Part shown: positions 32,528 through 45,180 of the stretch, in pieces | How the letters are laid out: every line of letters begins with the position of its first letter | Numbering within the stretch: position 1 is the first letter of the stretch | Source of the DNA: Artemisia argyi | Taxonomy: Eukaryota > Streptophyta > Magnoliopsida > Asterales > Asteraceae | Direction of reading: 5' to 3' | DNA length: 64,000 nt | NCBI GenBank assembly: GCA_030686995.1 | Contig: CM060688.1 | Location: forward strand, 201,724,718 to 201,788,717 | Made by a program: the position numbers and the translations under genes | Notes under the pieces: model-generated | Told to the model about the DNA's origin: nothing | The model's input: the letters and a program-made list of their open reading frames with translations, nothing else | The model's database searches: none

Positions 32528-33916
32528 TGATGAGGTGAAAAATGAACCACTTTTAGGGGGTCATTTAAGCCCAAAATTGAATTTATTTGATCAAATATTG
32601 CCCTAAATCGTTTCTTTTGTGATTTTAGGTACTTTGGGAGTGAAATCTGGAAAAGGAAGCAATTCGGACGTTTTTGGAGCATAAAAGTGAAGAAAACGTC
32701 AAAGACTTAATTTTCCATGCTGAGAAAAGTGTATGACGGCGTCAAGAGTAAAATCCATGACGACCCAGAAGAAACCTGAAGGCGTCACAAAAAGGGCGTC
32801 AAGAGTTAATGTGGTGACGGCCTGCATAAGGGGACTACATGACGGCGTCAGATCCAGATCTAGGCAGTCCGAGGAACTATTTGGCGGCGAGATGACGGCG
32901 TCAGACATTTGTTCTTGACGCCGTCACTTTCTAAAATCTATATATAGTTTTCTAATTTTCATTCATTAAGAGAGGAACTTGTGTGGAGAAACCCTAAGGC
33001 CGAACCTTGTACGTATTTTACAGTTTTTTCAAGGGTTTTCAGCCCTTGAATCCTTACATGTGCTATTGAGATAAGTCTTCTCTTAATTCAATCAATATGT
33101 CTATGTGTTGGTTGTCTATATCTTGTGCTTGTCTTGATTTCAACATGTTAGGCTAGATCTATCTTGTGTTTGCTTAGACCTAATGAAACCTAGATGTTAA
33201 TTATGTGTTGATTACTTGTTTATGGTTGTATTGGATGAATGATTTCAATGTTAGGCTTAAGAAAACTGGCAGATCTCCATTTGGTAACATGCTTGAACGT
33301 CTTAGGAAACATGAACCGATGTGTACTAGGTTTTATTGGTTGTATTTAATGCATGAGTAAATTCTAATGATCCCATGTTAGGAGCTTCTTAGCCGGCTCG
33401 ACATAGGAGTGAAGTAGGCACTCATATGATTGGGGAAGTAAGTACGCCACCCCATGAATGGTATTAAGGAATACAATCCGTCATCCACGCAACTATAACA
33501 AGTAATTAACGTGTAAAAGATATCTAGGGAGTAGTGAAATCTAAGTAAACACATTTCTCCCACATATTGCTCACAACTTTAGTATAATATAGTTTAATTT
33601 CATTTTTAGCATTTTATTTTGATTGCATCTTTAGTATTGGGTTAGTTGACTAGCAACTAATTCCGCCCAAATCCTTCAAACCTGAGATTTTAATTTGCTT
33701 TCTTAAAAATATAAAAATACAAAAAGAATCATCCCTCATCTCTAGACCTAATCTTTAGGTTTTCTAATCCTAGCGACACTATTCCTAGCTGAACGATCAA
33801 TCCCCCGGTACTTGTCATTATACTATACTACATCGATCAGGTACACTGCCTGGTGGGGGTTGTAAGCTTCTCGAGATCCCTCGATAGGTAAACCCTGGTG
33901 AAAACCCCACGCATCA
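32528..33916 (+). mobile_element. Solo Athila LTR D, opposite orientation
   Basis: One LTR of the same family, starting TGATGAGGTGAAAAATG and ending CCCCACGCATCA on the plus strand. It lies inside element B integrase/RNase H. A perfect target duplication AAAGG stands at 32523-32527 and 33917-33921. It has TGACG palindromes (for example 32733 and 32838) and a TATATATAG box at about 32940. A solo LTR arises by recombination between the two LTRs of a full element. Confidence 0.93.
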
Positions 33917-33921
33917 AAAGG

Positions 33922-35449
33922 TTCGTCCCAAAAGTAGTATTTTAGTTGGGCAAAGAACCTTTTTCGTTCGTGCCGATTCATGTGTTCCGGAATGAGTCTG
34001 CTTGCAAGATAGTTAGCATAATCCGCGTACCATGGCTCAGAATCAGTTATTGATATGAGCTGCTCTTCAAGAAATGAATCCCGAATCTCACTCTTATCAA
34101 GTTCACTAAGGCTGGGATTTTCGAGACGAGAGAGGTGATCAGCAGCTAAATTCTCAGCCCACTTTTTATCACGAATTTCAACATCAAATTCTTGTAACAA
34201 CAAGATCCACCGAATTAATTAGTCGTGGTTTAGCGTATTGCTTAGCAAAAAGGAATCGAATAGCCGAATGATCAGTAAAAACGACCGTTTTTGAAAGGAC
34301 AAGATATTGGCGAAATTTATCAAAGGCAAATACTACAGCCAATAGCTCCTTTTCAGTGGTGAAGTAGTTTTCTTGAGCAGGATTCATAGTTTTGCTAGCA
34401 TAGTATATTGGTTGGAAGTATTTGTTAAGCCTTTGGCCTAATACTGCTCCAACAACATAGTCGCTGGCATCGCACATGATTTCGAAGGGCAATTCCCAAT
34501 TAGGTGTAACCATAATCGGGGCTTGCGTGAGTTCCTGCTTCAGTCGATCGAACGCATCCTTACATTCTTGAGAAAAATCAAAAGGGGCATCCTTTACAAG
34601 CAATTGAGTCATCGGCCAAGCAATTTCAGAGAAGTCTTTAATGAATCTCCTATAGAAACCGGCATGACCCAAGAAGCTACGTATTGCCTTGACTATAGTT
34701 GGATAAGGTAGCTTAGATATAGCATCAATTATTGCTCGGTCCACCTCAATTCCATTTCCTGAGACTTTGTGCCCAAGCACAACTCCTTCTTTTACCATAA
34801 AATGGCATTTCTCCCAGTTCAGAACCAAGTTGGTCTCCTCGCAACGTTTGAGCATTTTCTTGAGGTTAGCAAGACAGCGATCGAAAGAGTTCCCAAAGAC
34901 TGAGAAATCATCCATGAAAACTTCCATACTATCTTCCATTAATTCGTGAAAGATTGCGGTCATGCATCGTTGAAATGTAGCGGGAGCGTTACATAACCCG
35001 AAAGGCATTCTCTTGTAGGCGAGTGTCCCATATGGGCAGGTAAACGTGGTCTTTTCTTGATCCTCAGGGGTGATGGGGATTTGGAAATACCCTAAGAAAC
35101 CATCCAAGAAACAGTAGTACTCGTGCCCTGCTAATCTTTCCAACATTTGGTCTATGAATGGGAGAGGAAAGTGATCTTTTCGGGTTACATCATTTAGCTT
35201 CCTATAATCGATGCACATACGCCAACCAGTGACTGTCCTTTGGGGCACCAATTCACCGTTGTCATTTTTTACCACAATTATTCCTATTTTCTTTGGTACG
35301 ACCTGTACAGGACTAACCGACGGACTATCTGAGATCGGATAGATTAACCCTGCATCCAAGAGTTTGACGACTTCCTTTTTTACAACTTCCTTGATGTTGG
35401 GATTTACTCGCCTTTGGGGTTGCACGGCTGGTTTATAATTCTCTTCCAT
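33922..35449 (-). pseudogene. Element B reverse transcriptase and RNase H remnant
   Basis: The segment 34184-35449 reads from KPAVQPQRRVNPNIKEV through YPISDSPSVSPVQ and FMDDFSVFG into RNase H (CDASDYVVGAVLGQ). A frame change at about 34205 leads to the DVEIRDK region. It retains the Gln codon at the site of A's first nonsense codon. There are several substitutions at conserved spots, for example SPS for SPW. Confidence 0.88.
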
Positions 35450-38103
35450 AAGGATTTTATGCGTGCAGAAGGTCGAGTCGATCCCCTTGATGTCAGCTAC
35501 ACTCCAAGCAATGACTCCCTTATATTTCTTTAAAACTCCTAGGAGCTTATCTTTTTGCCTATCTTCAAGGGAAGAATTTATGATTACAGGCAGTTGATCT
35601 TCTCCTTGGAGGAAAGCATATTCTAAATGGTTTGGGAGCTCCTTGAGTTCTAACTTGGGTGGCTCGAGAATGGAGGGTTTCAGTTTGTTTTTGGGTTTAC
35701 GAAGCTCGAGTGGTTCAGTGGCCTCTCATCCGGGATAGAAGGAAACTACGCTAACGCCCTCTGTCTTCTCCTTCTCAATTATGGGAAGGAAAGCCTCATC
35801 CCGCAACCATCCTTCTTCGATTTGTTCATCAACACAGTTGTCAATGACATCGGTTAATTCATCGACCTCTCCGATGAAATATAGTTGGTAGCTGCTTCGA
35901 GAGAAAGGTTCATTGTATCCTTAATATCAAAGGTTAAGCTGTCGGCCCCTACTCGCAAGGTTAACTTGCCGTCATGAACATCAATGACGGCACGAGCGGT
36001 GGCAAAAAATGGTCTTCCTAAGATGATGGGCACTAGGTCATCCTCCTCCATTTCCAAGATTACAAAGTCAATCGGAAATTTGAACTTCCCTACTTTAACT
36101 AGCACATTCTCGCATATCCCCACTGGTATTTGACCGATCTATCAGCTAGTTTGATGTTCATACGGGTTGGTTTCAATCCGGAATACCCTAGTTTGAGGAA
36201 CAAGGAATAAGGCATGAGGTTGATGCTTGCCCCTAAATCAGCTAGAGCATTCTTTACTGATAGAGATCCTATGGAATAGGGCAAAGTGAAACTACCCGGG
36301 TCGTCTACCTTTTTCGGTAGCCCTCGTTGGGTCACCACCGAACATTCTTCTCCTAGAGTCACAAGACCCTCGAGTCTTTTTCGGTTGGCCAGTAATCTCT
36401 TGAAGTATGTGCTATATTTGGGCATATGGTAGCATGCATCAAGGAGGGGTATGGTGACCACTGAATCCTTTAAATATGACAAGAATCTTTTGTTGTCATT
36501 CTCAATCTTTTGATTCTTGAGGCGGGACGGAAATGGGACCTTCACAGGTTGGTTGGGTGGAGCAGGTGGAGAGGAGGTAACTTTAGGAGGCTGTTCGGGA
36601 GTCTCATCGCTCATAATACCTTCCTCCCCATGAGGAGTATTTGGCTCAACGGTGACAGGATGTTGGCTTGGATAAGGAGGGTCCTTGGTTGTTGTTCCGG
36701 CTCAAGTAGTAACATCGAGCAAGGGATTTTTTCGGCTTACTTGAGGCTTGTTATGGCCATCAAGGGTAGCATTAAGTTTTTGGAACCATTTTTCTATGTC
36801 ATTTTGTTGTTCAGTGATGAGCTCGTCAAGCCCTTTCAATTGTAAGCCTTTTTCATGAGTGAAGTGTCCCAGGTTATCCTTAAAAGTGCTCCTGATTTTG
36901 AAGTCAGGACCTTCTTCTCCTTCCTTTCTTCTCACCAGATTCCCCCAAAGGGTATAATCATCGTTTTGGTAAAAAGGCAAAAGGGAAGGGTCATCGAAGA
37001 TGTCATGGCCTGACAAACACACATGTTCCATGGTGGTTTCTCCTCCTCATTCTTCTACTTCATGTGGGCCCCCACAGTAGTCGCAAATCAAGTATGGGTT
37101 CGATAGTCGTTTAGCTATTCGCGACCCTGCTAAGCATGAAACCTTCTCGTGGATCTTTCTCAGCCGATTCTCAGGCGAGGGTGTTTATATGATTTCGGAT
37201 GTACTCATAGTCGAATCGGGTTCATCCCAGTTATCATCCTGGTCTTGGAGATATTCTTCAATCCTATTCCACCCTTTTTCGGCACTTAGATTGGCTATTT
37301 TCCCTTTTTATCGAATTATTGATTCCGTTCTGGTCATTTTGGGAGATGTTGTCATAGAAGATTTGGACAAGAAGCCAAAGTCTGATGCCATGATGGAGAA
37401 CTTGTCTTATTAGATCTTTGAATCTAATCCATGATTTACAGATGGGTTCGTCTTTCCCCTTACGGAAACGGATGATCTTATCCCTAAATGCTGAGGTTCT
37501 TTCAGCTGGGAAGAACTTCTCATAAAACTTAGAGATAAGTTGCTCCCATCTAAAAATAGACTCAGAGGGAAGTTTATCGTACCAATCTTTGGCTTTTTCA
37601 TGAAGGGTAAAAGGAAAGAATCGTAATCGGGACGTGTTTCTAGTGGCCCCATCCGTATGGAGGGTGTCCACTATCTTTAAGAAATCCCTAACATGTTGGA
37701 TTGGATCATCAGTTTGAAACCCGTGAAACTTGCATAAACTTTGGACAAGCCAAACAACGTTTTCATTCAAGACCTCATCGGTGAGTTTGTTTGGAAAAAT
37801 AATGGCATTTGAGAAGCCGTGAGGGTTCGGGGAGGAATAATCCTTAAGGCGCTTAGGGATGGGAATTTCAGGAGTGCCCATATCGTGGTTGGATTGGGGG
37901 CAATGGGGTGTGAGGTGATGATCTGAATCTTTTTCAGAAAGGGCCTCATCAAAGTTGATGGTTGTGCCAGATGGTTTGGGTGTTGGAAGAGATTGCCTTA
38001 ACCTATGCATTTCCCTTTCAGGTTCTGCATAAGGCGGAACAAGGTTTCTTAAGGAACTACAACTCCTGGTGATTCTAAGATTAGAGAGGTCTTCATTTAC
38101 CAT
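35450..38103 (-). pseudogene. Element B gag and protease remnant
   Basis: Gag starts at 38103 (MVNEDLSNLRITRS, parallel to the start of A). The gag domain runs to 37264, then breaks into 36702-37031, 36099-36614 (protease DLGASINLMP) and 35854-36123. At least three frameshifts or stops separate the pieces. It aligns throughout with residues 1-900 of element A. Confidence 0.88.
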
Positions 38104-38270
38104 GATGGTAGATGGTATTGGTTACGAACAAAGGAATGAAGAAAAAGATAGACTAAAGAAGACCTGAAAATATAAAAAATCTTACTAGAAAGGAATCTAG
38201 CAAGTAGACCTAATAAAAAGAAATTTTAACCTAGACAATAACTATTTCCTCGGCTGCGGCGCCAAAAACT

Positions 38271-39733
38271 TGATACGCGGGATTGCTCCCTTGCAACAGG
38301 TTTTACCTCTCAAGGGATCTTGAGAAGCTTGCAATCCCCGCCAGGCAGTGTACCTGATCGTTGTAGTATAATATAGTGACAACTGACAAGTAACAGGGGA
38401 TTGATCGTTCAATTCTAGAAATAGTGTTCGCTAGGATTAAAACTCTACTAAACTAGGTCTAGAGGTGAGGGATGATTCTTTTTGTATTTTTATATTTTAA
38501 AGAAAGAAAGTAAAAATCTCGGTTTTGGAAGAGTGGGTGGAATTAGTTGCTAGTCAACTAACCCAAATTACCACAAATGCAAATAAAATAAAATAAAATA
38601 AAATGAAACTAAGATAAATGTGGTGGAAACAATAATAAGAGAAAATGTGTTTACTTAGATTTCACTACTCCTTAGATATCTTTTACCGGTTGATTAGCTT
38701 GTTACAATTGCATTGATGACGGGTTATATTCCTTAATACTAGTCGTAGGGCCGTGTACGATATTCCCTAACTCTATAAGCTTCTACTTCATTCTATGTCG
38801 AGCCGACTACTAGCTCCTAACATAGTATCACTAGTAGTTACCTACGCATTAAATACAACCAATAAATCGTAGTACACCTCCAATCATGTTTCTTAAGACG
38901 TTCAAGCAAGTTACCAATTGGAAGTCTGCCAGTTTTCTTAAGCCTAGCATTGAAATCAATCACCCACAACAATTATAAACAAACAATCAACCAATAATCA
39001 ACATTTAGGTTTCATTACATCTAAGCAAACACAAAGAAAACCTAGCCTAGCATGTTAAAAAGAAGACAAGCATAAGATAGAATCAAACAACACATAGACA
39101 TATTGACTGATTATTGGAAAACTTATCTTCAATTGAACATGGAAGGAACAAGGGTTAAAACCCTTGTTGTTACAGAAAATTCGTCTAGGGTTTGCACACA
39201 AAAAGTTCACCAAAAGTTCCTCCAAAGTTCCACACTAATGAATGAAAATTAGAAAAGTATATATAGATTTTTCATCATGACGGCGTCACGTTATCGCTTG
39301 TGACGCCGTCAACTCGCCGCCAAGATAAAATTCATATTGCCTAGATCCACTTTGACGCCGTCATGTATAAATTAGCTCTGGGCCATCACATGTATTCTGA
39401 CCCTGACGGCCTTGGTGACGCCGTCAGGCTTCAATGCCTTGAAATTGTTCTGGGCCGTCACGTGTAACTTGAATTATCCCCTCTTTGTCAAAGGGTGACG
39501 CCGTCACATAGAAATGCATGACGCCGTCAGGTACTGTTTCCAGCAAGAATTTGAGACTTTGTCGTTTTCTTAACTTATTTGCTCCAAAAACGTCCAAAAT
39601 GCTTCCTTTCCCAGATTTCTCTCCAAAAGTACCTAAAATGACAAAAGGAACGATTTAGGGCAATATTTGATCAAATAATCTCGATTTAGGGCTTAAATGA
39701 CCCCCTAAAAGCGGTACACTTTTCGCCTCATCA
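38271..39733 (-). repeat. 5' LTR of element B
   Basis: 1463 bp, plus-strand start TGATACGCGGGATTGC and end TTTCGCCTCATCA. It is noticeably diverged from the A and C LTRs but keeps the TATATATAG box (about 39260) and a cluster of TGACGCCGTCA motifs (39281-39530). The primer site lies just left, with the core GCGGCGCC. Confidence 0.9.
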
Positions 39734-39922
39734 CTTATAAATAGTAATTAATGTGTAGCTTAGAAAAAATAATTATGAAGACTAGTTAAACACATCTGAT
39801 CTTTAGATTTCTACTTGAGATAATTTTACAATTATTATCGACAAAACATAGAAAGATCAAGAAATATAAATAAACATTTTTACTACTTATTTGTATTGAA
39901 AATCTCCCCCTCCCCCTCTTTT
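39734..39922. other. Short non-coding spacer
   Basis: AT-rich, with a CCCCCTCCCCCTC patch at its end. No feature recognised. Confidence 0.4.
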
Positions 39923-41430
39923 TGTTGATCAAAATACGTAAAATTATTATGAGTAAAACTTAGGTTCAAGATGCACGACTGACATGCCTACAACTTTGTA
40001 GTTCTGTGAAAAGACCAATAAGGACTTTAACTTGGTCGAACCTAGGCTTGAAGCTGCTGGAAATTTCCAGTCAGCTTTTTACATGTTATTTGATAATTGT
40101 TTATTTATGTTTGTTTGATAAGGCTTACGCAATCAAGGTTTTTTGATGTATGTGGTCTGACTTCCATATGAAGGGGGAGCCAAATTCAAACATGCATAAT
40201 TGTCCATAGTGGCCATGATTTAGGTTCCCAGAATCCATGTTGCATGATTAAATTGTTAATAGTTAAGTAAGTTTAATTAATTTTGCCATTTATTGTAAAT
40301 TGCGACGCAAAATTGTTTTATGAAAAAAATTAAACTTGACTAATGATTATGAAATATCCACCCTGAAAGAGATATGTGTTTTTATGCAAAATCTATTGAT
40401 GAGATGAACTGGCTCTAGCATAGGCGTCTATCCCATCTGAATTGTAAGACAATGAATCAGCTTGGAAAAAGAGACCTAGTGGAAGGAGTGCCCTTTCTCA
40501 CTTTTGTCAAGGACAAACCCTGTTCAGCATGTGAAAAGGGAAAGCATCATCGTGCGTCTTTTAAAACTAAACGAACATTTTCAATTTCTAATGTTTTCAC
40601 ATGCTACATATGGATTTGTTTGGTCTAGTGAACATTCAGAGCCTCATTGGTAGAAAGTATTCTCTGGTTACTATCGATGAGTTATCTCACTATACGTGGG
40701 TGTTTTTCTTAAGAATGAAGAGTGATGCTACTGACGAGATCATTGTCTTCATCAAAAGGATGGAAAATTTGAATGATACAAGGGATAAAGAACTCATGAG
40801 TGATAATGGTACTGAATTCCGAAATAGTACACTAGAGGATTTCTTTGCTGAACATGGTATCTCCCATAACTTCTCATCAGTAAGAATTCTGAACAAAATG
40901 GAGTTGTAGAAAGGAAGAATCAAACGCTCATTGAGGCAGCGAGGACTATGCTCAATGGAGCTCGTCTACCAAGCCAATTCTCGGTAGAATCTATCAGCAC
41001 TGCTTTTTTCAGTCAGAACCATACTATTCTCAACAAACGACGTGGTAAAACCTCATATCAAATATTCAGGGGGAGAAAACCCAATATAAAATTCTTTCAT
41101 GTGTTTGGGTGTCCTGTGTATATCTTGAACAAGAAAGCTTAGCAAGGGAAATTTGACGCTAAAGCTGATGATGGCTTATTTGTTGGGCACTCTACCATTT
41201 CCAAGGCTTTTAGAGTATTTTAAAAATATCAAATTATACATGTTTTATCTATCGAAATAGCTATTATTCATACCCAGTTTGAGCAATAAATGAATGTATT
41301 TAGTTACTTATTATTTGCATAAGTATTTTTGTTGGTTAAAATAAAGACCAGACGGAAACTAGTGAAAAAACAGGCATTTGGTCAACATTTAGTCAATTTT
41401 CAGGCGCGCAACAATTCGTTGGACAAAACC
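39923..41430 (+). pseudogene. Copia integrase fragment, copy 1
   Basis: A GAG-pre-integrase and integrase remnant at about 40400-41220, with flanks on both sides shared with copy 2. Readable parts are CSACEKGKHHRASF, LHMDLFGLVNIQ with the first catalytic Asp and SDNGTEFRNS with the second. Frameshifts occur near 40590 and 40890. No gag, protease, reverse transcriptase or LTR accompanies it. It ends in a non-coding stretch (GGCGCGCAAC at about 41403) that copy 2 also has. Confidence 0.85.
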
Positions 41431-41987
41431 CAAAAAGTAATCTTTATGAAATTGTCATAAAATGATCAAATGATGATAAAGAAATAGACTGCAGGAAGAA
41501 ACAAAACAAAAAACGAGCTAAAACAGACGAAAACAAAAGTCAAAATGAAAGCGGCATAGCTCGTGGCGCGAAAGGATAGGCTTGCGCCGCGAAGGAGAGA
41601 GAAATAGAGGCTCTCAACGTGAAGCATAAGGCTCGCGGCGCGAAGCCTTTCTTCGAAAAATGGTTTAATGCATTTATACGTATTCAACACGTTTTGAAGA
41701 CTTTCACGGGCCAAAATCCTGTATTTGGATTCTATGCCGACAAGGATCAATCAATGGGATCACATGATCATCATTTAATGCTTGGAGCACTATTTGGAAT
41801 CCTAAAAATACAAGGTTCCATGCTATGAACGAGGGTGTGCTTAAGAAAGCGAGCGTGCGGTAACTCTCTCAACTCCAACCCTTCTCTTTGCTTAAGCGAA
41901 GAAAACCATCCGACACACAAACCGACAAGACCGTGCCAACGGTTTTCCCACACCGACGAACAAAAGAAAGAGGACGTTGGAACCAAT
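41431..41987. other. Non-coding spacer with GC-rich triple motif
   Basis: No gene. Three variants of a GC-rich word (TGGCGCGAA at about 41565, GCGCCGCGAA at about 41585, GCGGCGCGAA at about 41635) stand out against the AT-rich surroundings. Confidence 0.4.
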
Positions 41988-42338
41988 GTTTTGAAAACCA
42001 GGTTCGAAATCAACCCGGTCGAGTCACCGGGCAACGAGTCAACCAGTTCGACCAGTTCAACCACCGAGTTAACCTGGTTTACAATTTTTTATTTTTTTAT
42101 TTTTTTGACTGGGCCAATCGGTTTGACCGGCGGGTCAACCCGGGTTTTTATTAAAAAAAATTGAAAAAATGAAACCCGGCCGGGTTTTGAGAACCGGGTT
42201 GACCCAGGTCACTCAAAACCCGGCGGGTCTAACCGGTTAACCCGTTTTAGAATCCTGGGTTGTTATGACCCATTTTTTAGCCAGAACCGGTTGAACCAGT
42301 TAACCCGGCCAAGTCGACTCGGGTTTCAAAACACTACT
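41988..42338. mobile_element. MITE-like inverted repeat rich in ACCCGG motifs
   Basis: The left end ATGTTTTGAAAACCAGGTT and the inverted right end AGTGTTTTGAAACCCGAGT form terminal repeats. The inside is a symmetrical mass of AACCCGG/CCGGGTT words. This resembles plant hAT-type MITEs. No clear target duplication was found. Confidence 0.55.
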
Positions 42339-42355
42339 GGTTCGAAGTTTGGAAC

Positions 42356-43868
42356 TGCCCTTTTTTTGTTGATGACAAAACATAAAATTATTGTGAGTAA
42401 AACTTCGTTTAAGATGCACGACTCACATGGCTACAACTTTGTAGTTTTGTGAAAAGACCAACAAGGAATTTAACTTGGTCGAACCTAGGCTTGAAGTTGC
42501 TGGAAATTTCCAGTCAGCTTTTTACATGTTATTTGATAATTGTTTATTTATGTTTGTTTGATAAGGCTTACGCAATCAAGGTTTTTTGATGTATGTGGTC
42601 TGACTTCCATATGAAGGGGGAGCCAAATTCAAACATGCATAATTGTCCATAGTGGCCATGATTTAGGTTCCCAGAATCCATGTTGCATGATTAAATTGTT
42701 AATAGTTAAGTAAGTTTAATTAATTTTGCCATTTATTGTAAATTGCGACGCAAAATTGTTTTATGAAAAAATTAAACTTGACTAATGATTATGAAATATC
42801 CACCCTGAAAAAGATATGTGTTTTTATGCAAAATCTGTTGATGAGATGAACTAGCTCTGGCATAAGCATCTATCCCATATGAATTATAAGACAAAGAATC
42901 AGCTTGGAAAAAGAGACCTAGTGGAAGGAGTGCCCTTTCTCACTTTTGTCAAGGATAAACCCTGTTCAGCATGTGAAAAGGGAAAGCACTATCGTGCGTC
43001 TTTTAAAACTAAACAAACATTTTCAATTTCTAAATGTTTTCACATGCTACATATGGATTTGTTTGGTCTAGTGAACATTCAGAGGCTCATTGGTAGAAAG
43101 TATTCTCTGGTTACTATTGATGAGTTATCTCACTATACATGGGTGTTTTTCTTAAGAAAGAAAAGTAATGCTACTGACGAGATCATTGTCTTCATCAAAA
43201 GGATGGAAAATTTGAATGATACAAGGGTTAAAGAACTTAGGAGTGATAATGGTACCGAATTCCGAAATAGTACGCTAGAGGATTTCTTTGCTGAACATGG
43301 TATCTCCCAAAATGTCTCATCAGTAAGAACTCCTAAACAAAATGGAGATGTAGAAAGGAAGAATCAAACGCTCATTGATGCAGCGAGGACTAGGCTCAAT
43401 GGTGCTCGTCTACCAAGCCAATTATGGGTAGAATCTATTAGCACTGCTTTTTTCACTCAGAACCATACAATTCTCAACAAACGCCGTGGTAAAACCTCAT
43501 ATCAAATACTCAGGGGAGAACCAACATAAAATTCTTTTATGCGTTTGGGTGTCCTGTGTATATCTTGAACAATAAAGATTAGCAAGGGAAATTTGAAGCT
43601 AAAGCTGATGATGGCTTATTTGTTGGGCACTCTACCATCTCCTAAGGCTTTTAGAGTATTTGAAAACTATCAAATTATACATGTTTTATCTATCGAAATA
43701 GCAATTATTCATAACCAATTTGAGCAATAAATGAATGTATTTAGTTACTTATTATTTTCATAAGTATTTTTGTAGGTTAAAATAAAAACCGGACGGAAAC
43801 TGGTGAAGAAACGAGCATTTGGTCAACATTTAGTCAATTTTCAGGCGCGCAACGATTCGCTGGACAAA
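42356..43868 (+). pseudogene. Copia integrase fragment, copy 2
   Basis: The better-preserved copy. From 42858 the frame reads WHKHLSHM (GAG-pre-integrase) and from 42879 a 216-codon frame gives CSACEKGKHYRASF, LHMDLFGLV, SDNGTEF and KQNGDVERKNQT with the last catalytic Glu. It ends at a frameshift near 43527, after which FGCPVYILN is still readable. The upstream and downstream non-coding flanks match copy 1, so the two arose by duplication of the same ~1.5-kb unit. The lack of reverse transcriptase makes it inactive. Confidence 0.88.
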
Positions 43869-45062
43869 ACCAGTATTATACTTTATCACAATAAATAAAT
43901 AAGCCCTCTAGCTGTTTGATGAAATTCCTCAAAGAGACGTGGTTTCTTGAAAACTCACTTACTAATTGCCGCTTTTCATGGTTGTGTGTTTTCTTTGTTT
44001 TTGTTTTTTAATTGCAATCTTGGTCTATAAATACAAATTATCTAATTTATTTGTTCGATTGTTTTGTGCAGGGAGCCAAGGGGTTTTTGATTTGTTCAGT
44101 TTGTTTTTGAAGTCGGGAATCAGAAGAAACCATCTGCTTTGAGAATAAGAGAACGGAGATAAGCTTATATGACATGTTCATTCAATAAGTCCTTTTAAGT
44201 ATTGTTGTTGGTTGTTTGACTAGCCCTCCACTCCAGCTGTTTGATGAAACTCATCAAAGAAACACAATTTATGATGTTTTAGGTAAAAACTGTCAACTGA
44301 ATTTTGGTGCCCCTTTAATTGCATCATTTATCTACATTTTTTAGGGAGATTATAATGTCGCAAAGTCAACTGTAGGAGTCCTGGATAAGTAGTTTCTAAC
44401 CTAATTGAGATTAAAAAAATTTATTGTATTTAATTAGATTGTTGTTCAAAACCTTGTCATGGATAGAGATAATGAAGACTTCAAGGAATGAATCCCTTTG
44501 ATTTATAATTTGTGTACTAATTATAACTACTTTGAAGCTCAGTGTTCTAATCTTGTGAAGGTTGAGGAGTATAACTTAAAACTTAACTTAGCCGCAACCT
44601 TGATCATTTGGAAAAACACGAAAAAGAAATAGAAAAGTACCAAATGTGAAACAAATTAGTTCTAACTCAATCAAAAGACTACTGCAGTGGTAGCTTTGTT
44701 GATTACTTGATATGAACTAATTAATATCTTTGGTGCAAATGTGAAACAAATTAGTTCTAACTAAGATCGACGATTGATGATTATTAAACTAGCTCTTCTA
44801 ACTGTATGAAATGCATAAAACTTGATTGTGCCCTGTTCTTGTGGGAAGTTAGCGACTGCAGAATTATTGAAAGGATATCTGTATTCTGCTAGACAATATC
44901 TTTTAGTATGATCAAAGGAGAAGCATTCCTAAACATGCAAATCTGTTTATTGCAAATTGTAATGTAATCTTTTTTTAAGTTTCATCGAGTAGTTGATGGC
45001 ACAAAGAAACGCGTTTCTTTTGTGTTGTTTAAATGAGATTCAAATTTGCAAACTATACAATT
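43869..45062 (+). repeat. Duplicated NLR 3' flank, copy 2 (empty site)
   Basis: Matches 9256-12012 but has no LTR element. At 44284-44300 GGTAAAAACTGTCAACTG is continuous where copy 1 is split. It includes the acceptor-like TTGTGCAG at about 44070 and the exon-like GGAGCCAAGG sequence. No LRR or NB-ARC sequence precedes it; a Copia fragment lies there instead. It has a few private indels, for example AAGCCCTCTAGCTG at 43910. Confidence 0.88.
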
Positions 45063-45180
45063 GGGATTGTTCGAACACAAGCTCAAAAAAAAGGAAAAAA
45101 AAGGGGGCAATTGCATATATACCCATTAAAACTTGAATATTTGCATATATACCCAAAACATGCTTAATTGACATTGTACA
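45063..45180. mobile_element. Left arm of a small inverted-repeat element split by element C
   Basis: AATTGCATATATACCCATTA followed by a second GCATATATACCC is mirrored as the inverted complement at 52555-52630. The two arms are separated only by element C and its target duplication, so C inserted near the middle of a MITE-like hairpin. Confidence 0.6.

Larger units (their letters stand above)
17522..39733 (-). mobile_element. Outer Athila-type Ty3/Gypsy element B, degraded
   Basis: Minus-strand element. Its right (5') LTR is 38271-39733. Its left (3') LTR survives only as 17522-18047. In between are degraded gag-pol (31361-38103) and a non-coding 3' region (18048-20160 plus 30973-31360). 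Two later insertions of the same family sit inside: element A at 20161-30972 and solo LTR D at 32528-33916. Removing both rejoins the sequence smoothly at CTTAA and AAAGG. Frameshifts and stops across gag-pol make it the oldest member here. The missing 5'-most part of the left LTR prevents checking the target duplication. Confidence 0.88.

Noticed and set aside
41466..42164. Frames of about 90-110 codons around the spacer and MITE
   Set aside because: They cross the ACCCGG-rich inverted repeat and have no conserved features.
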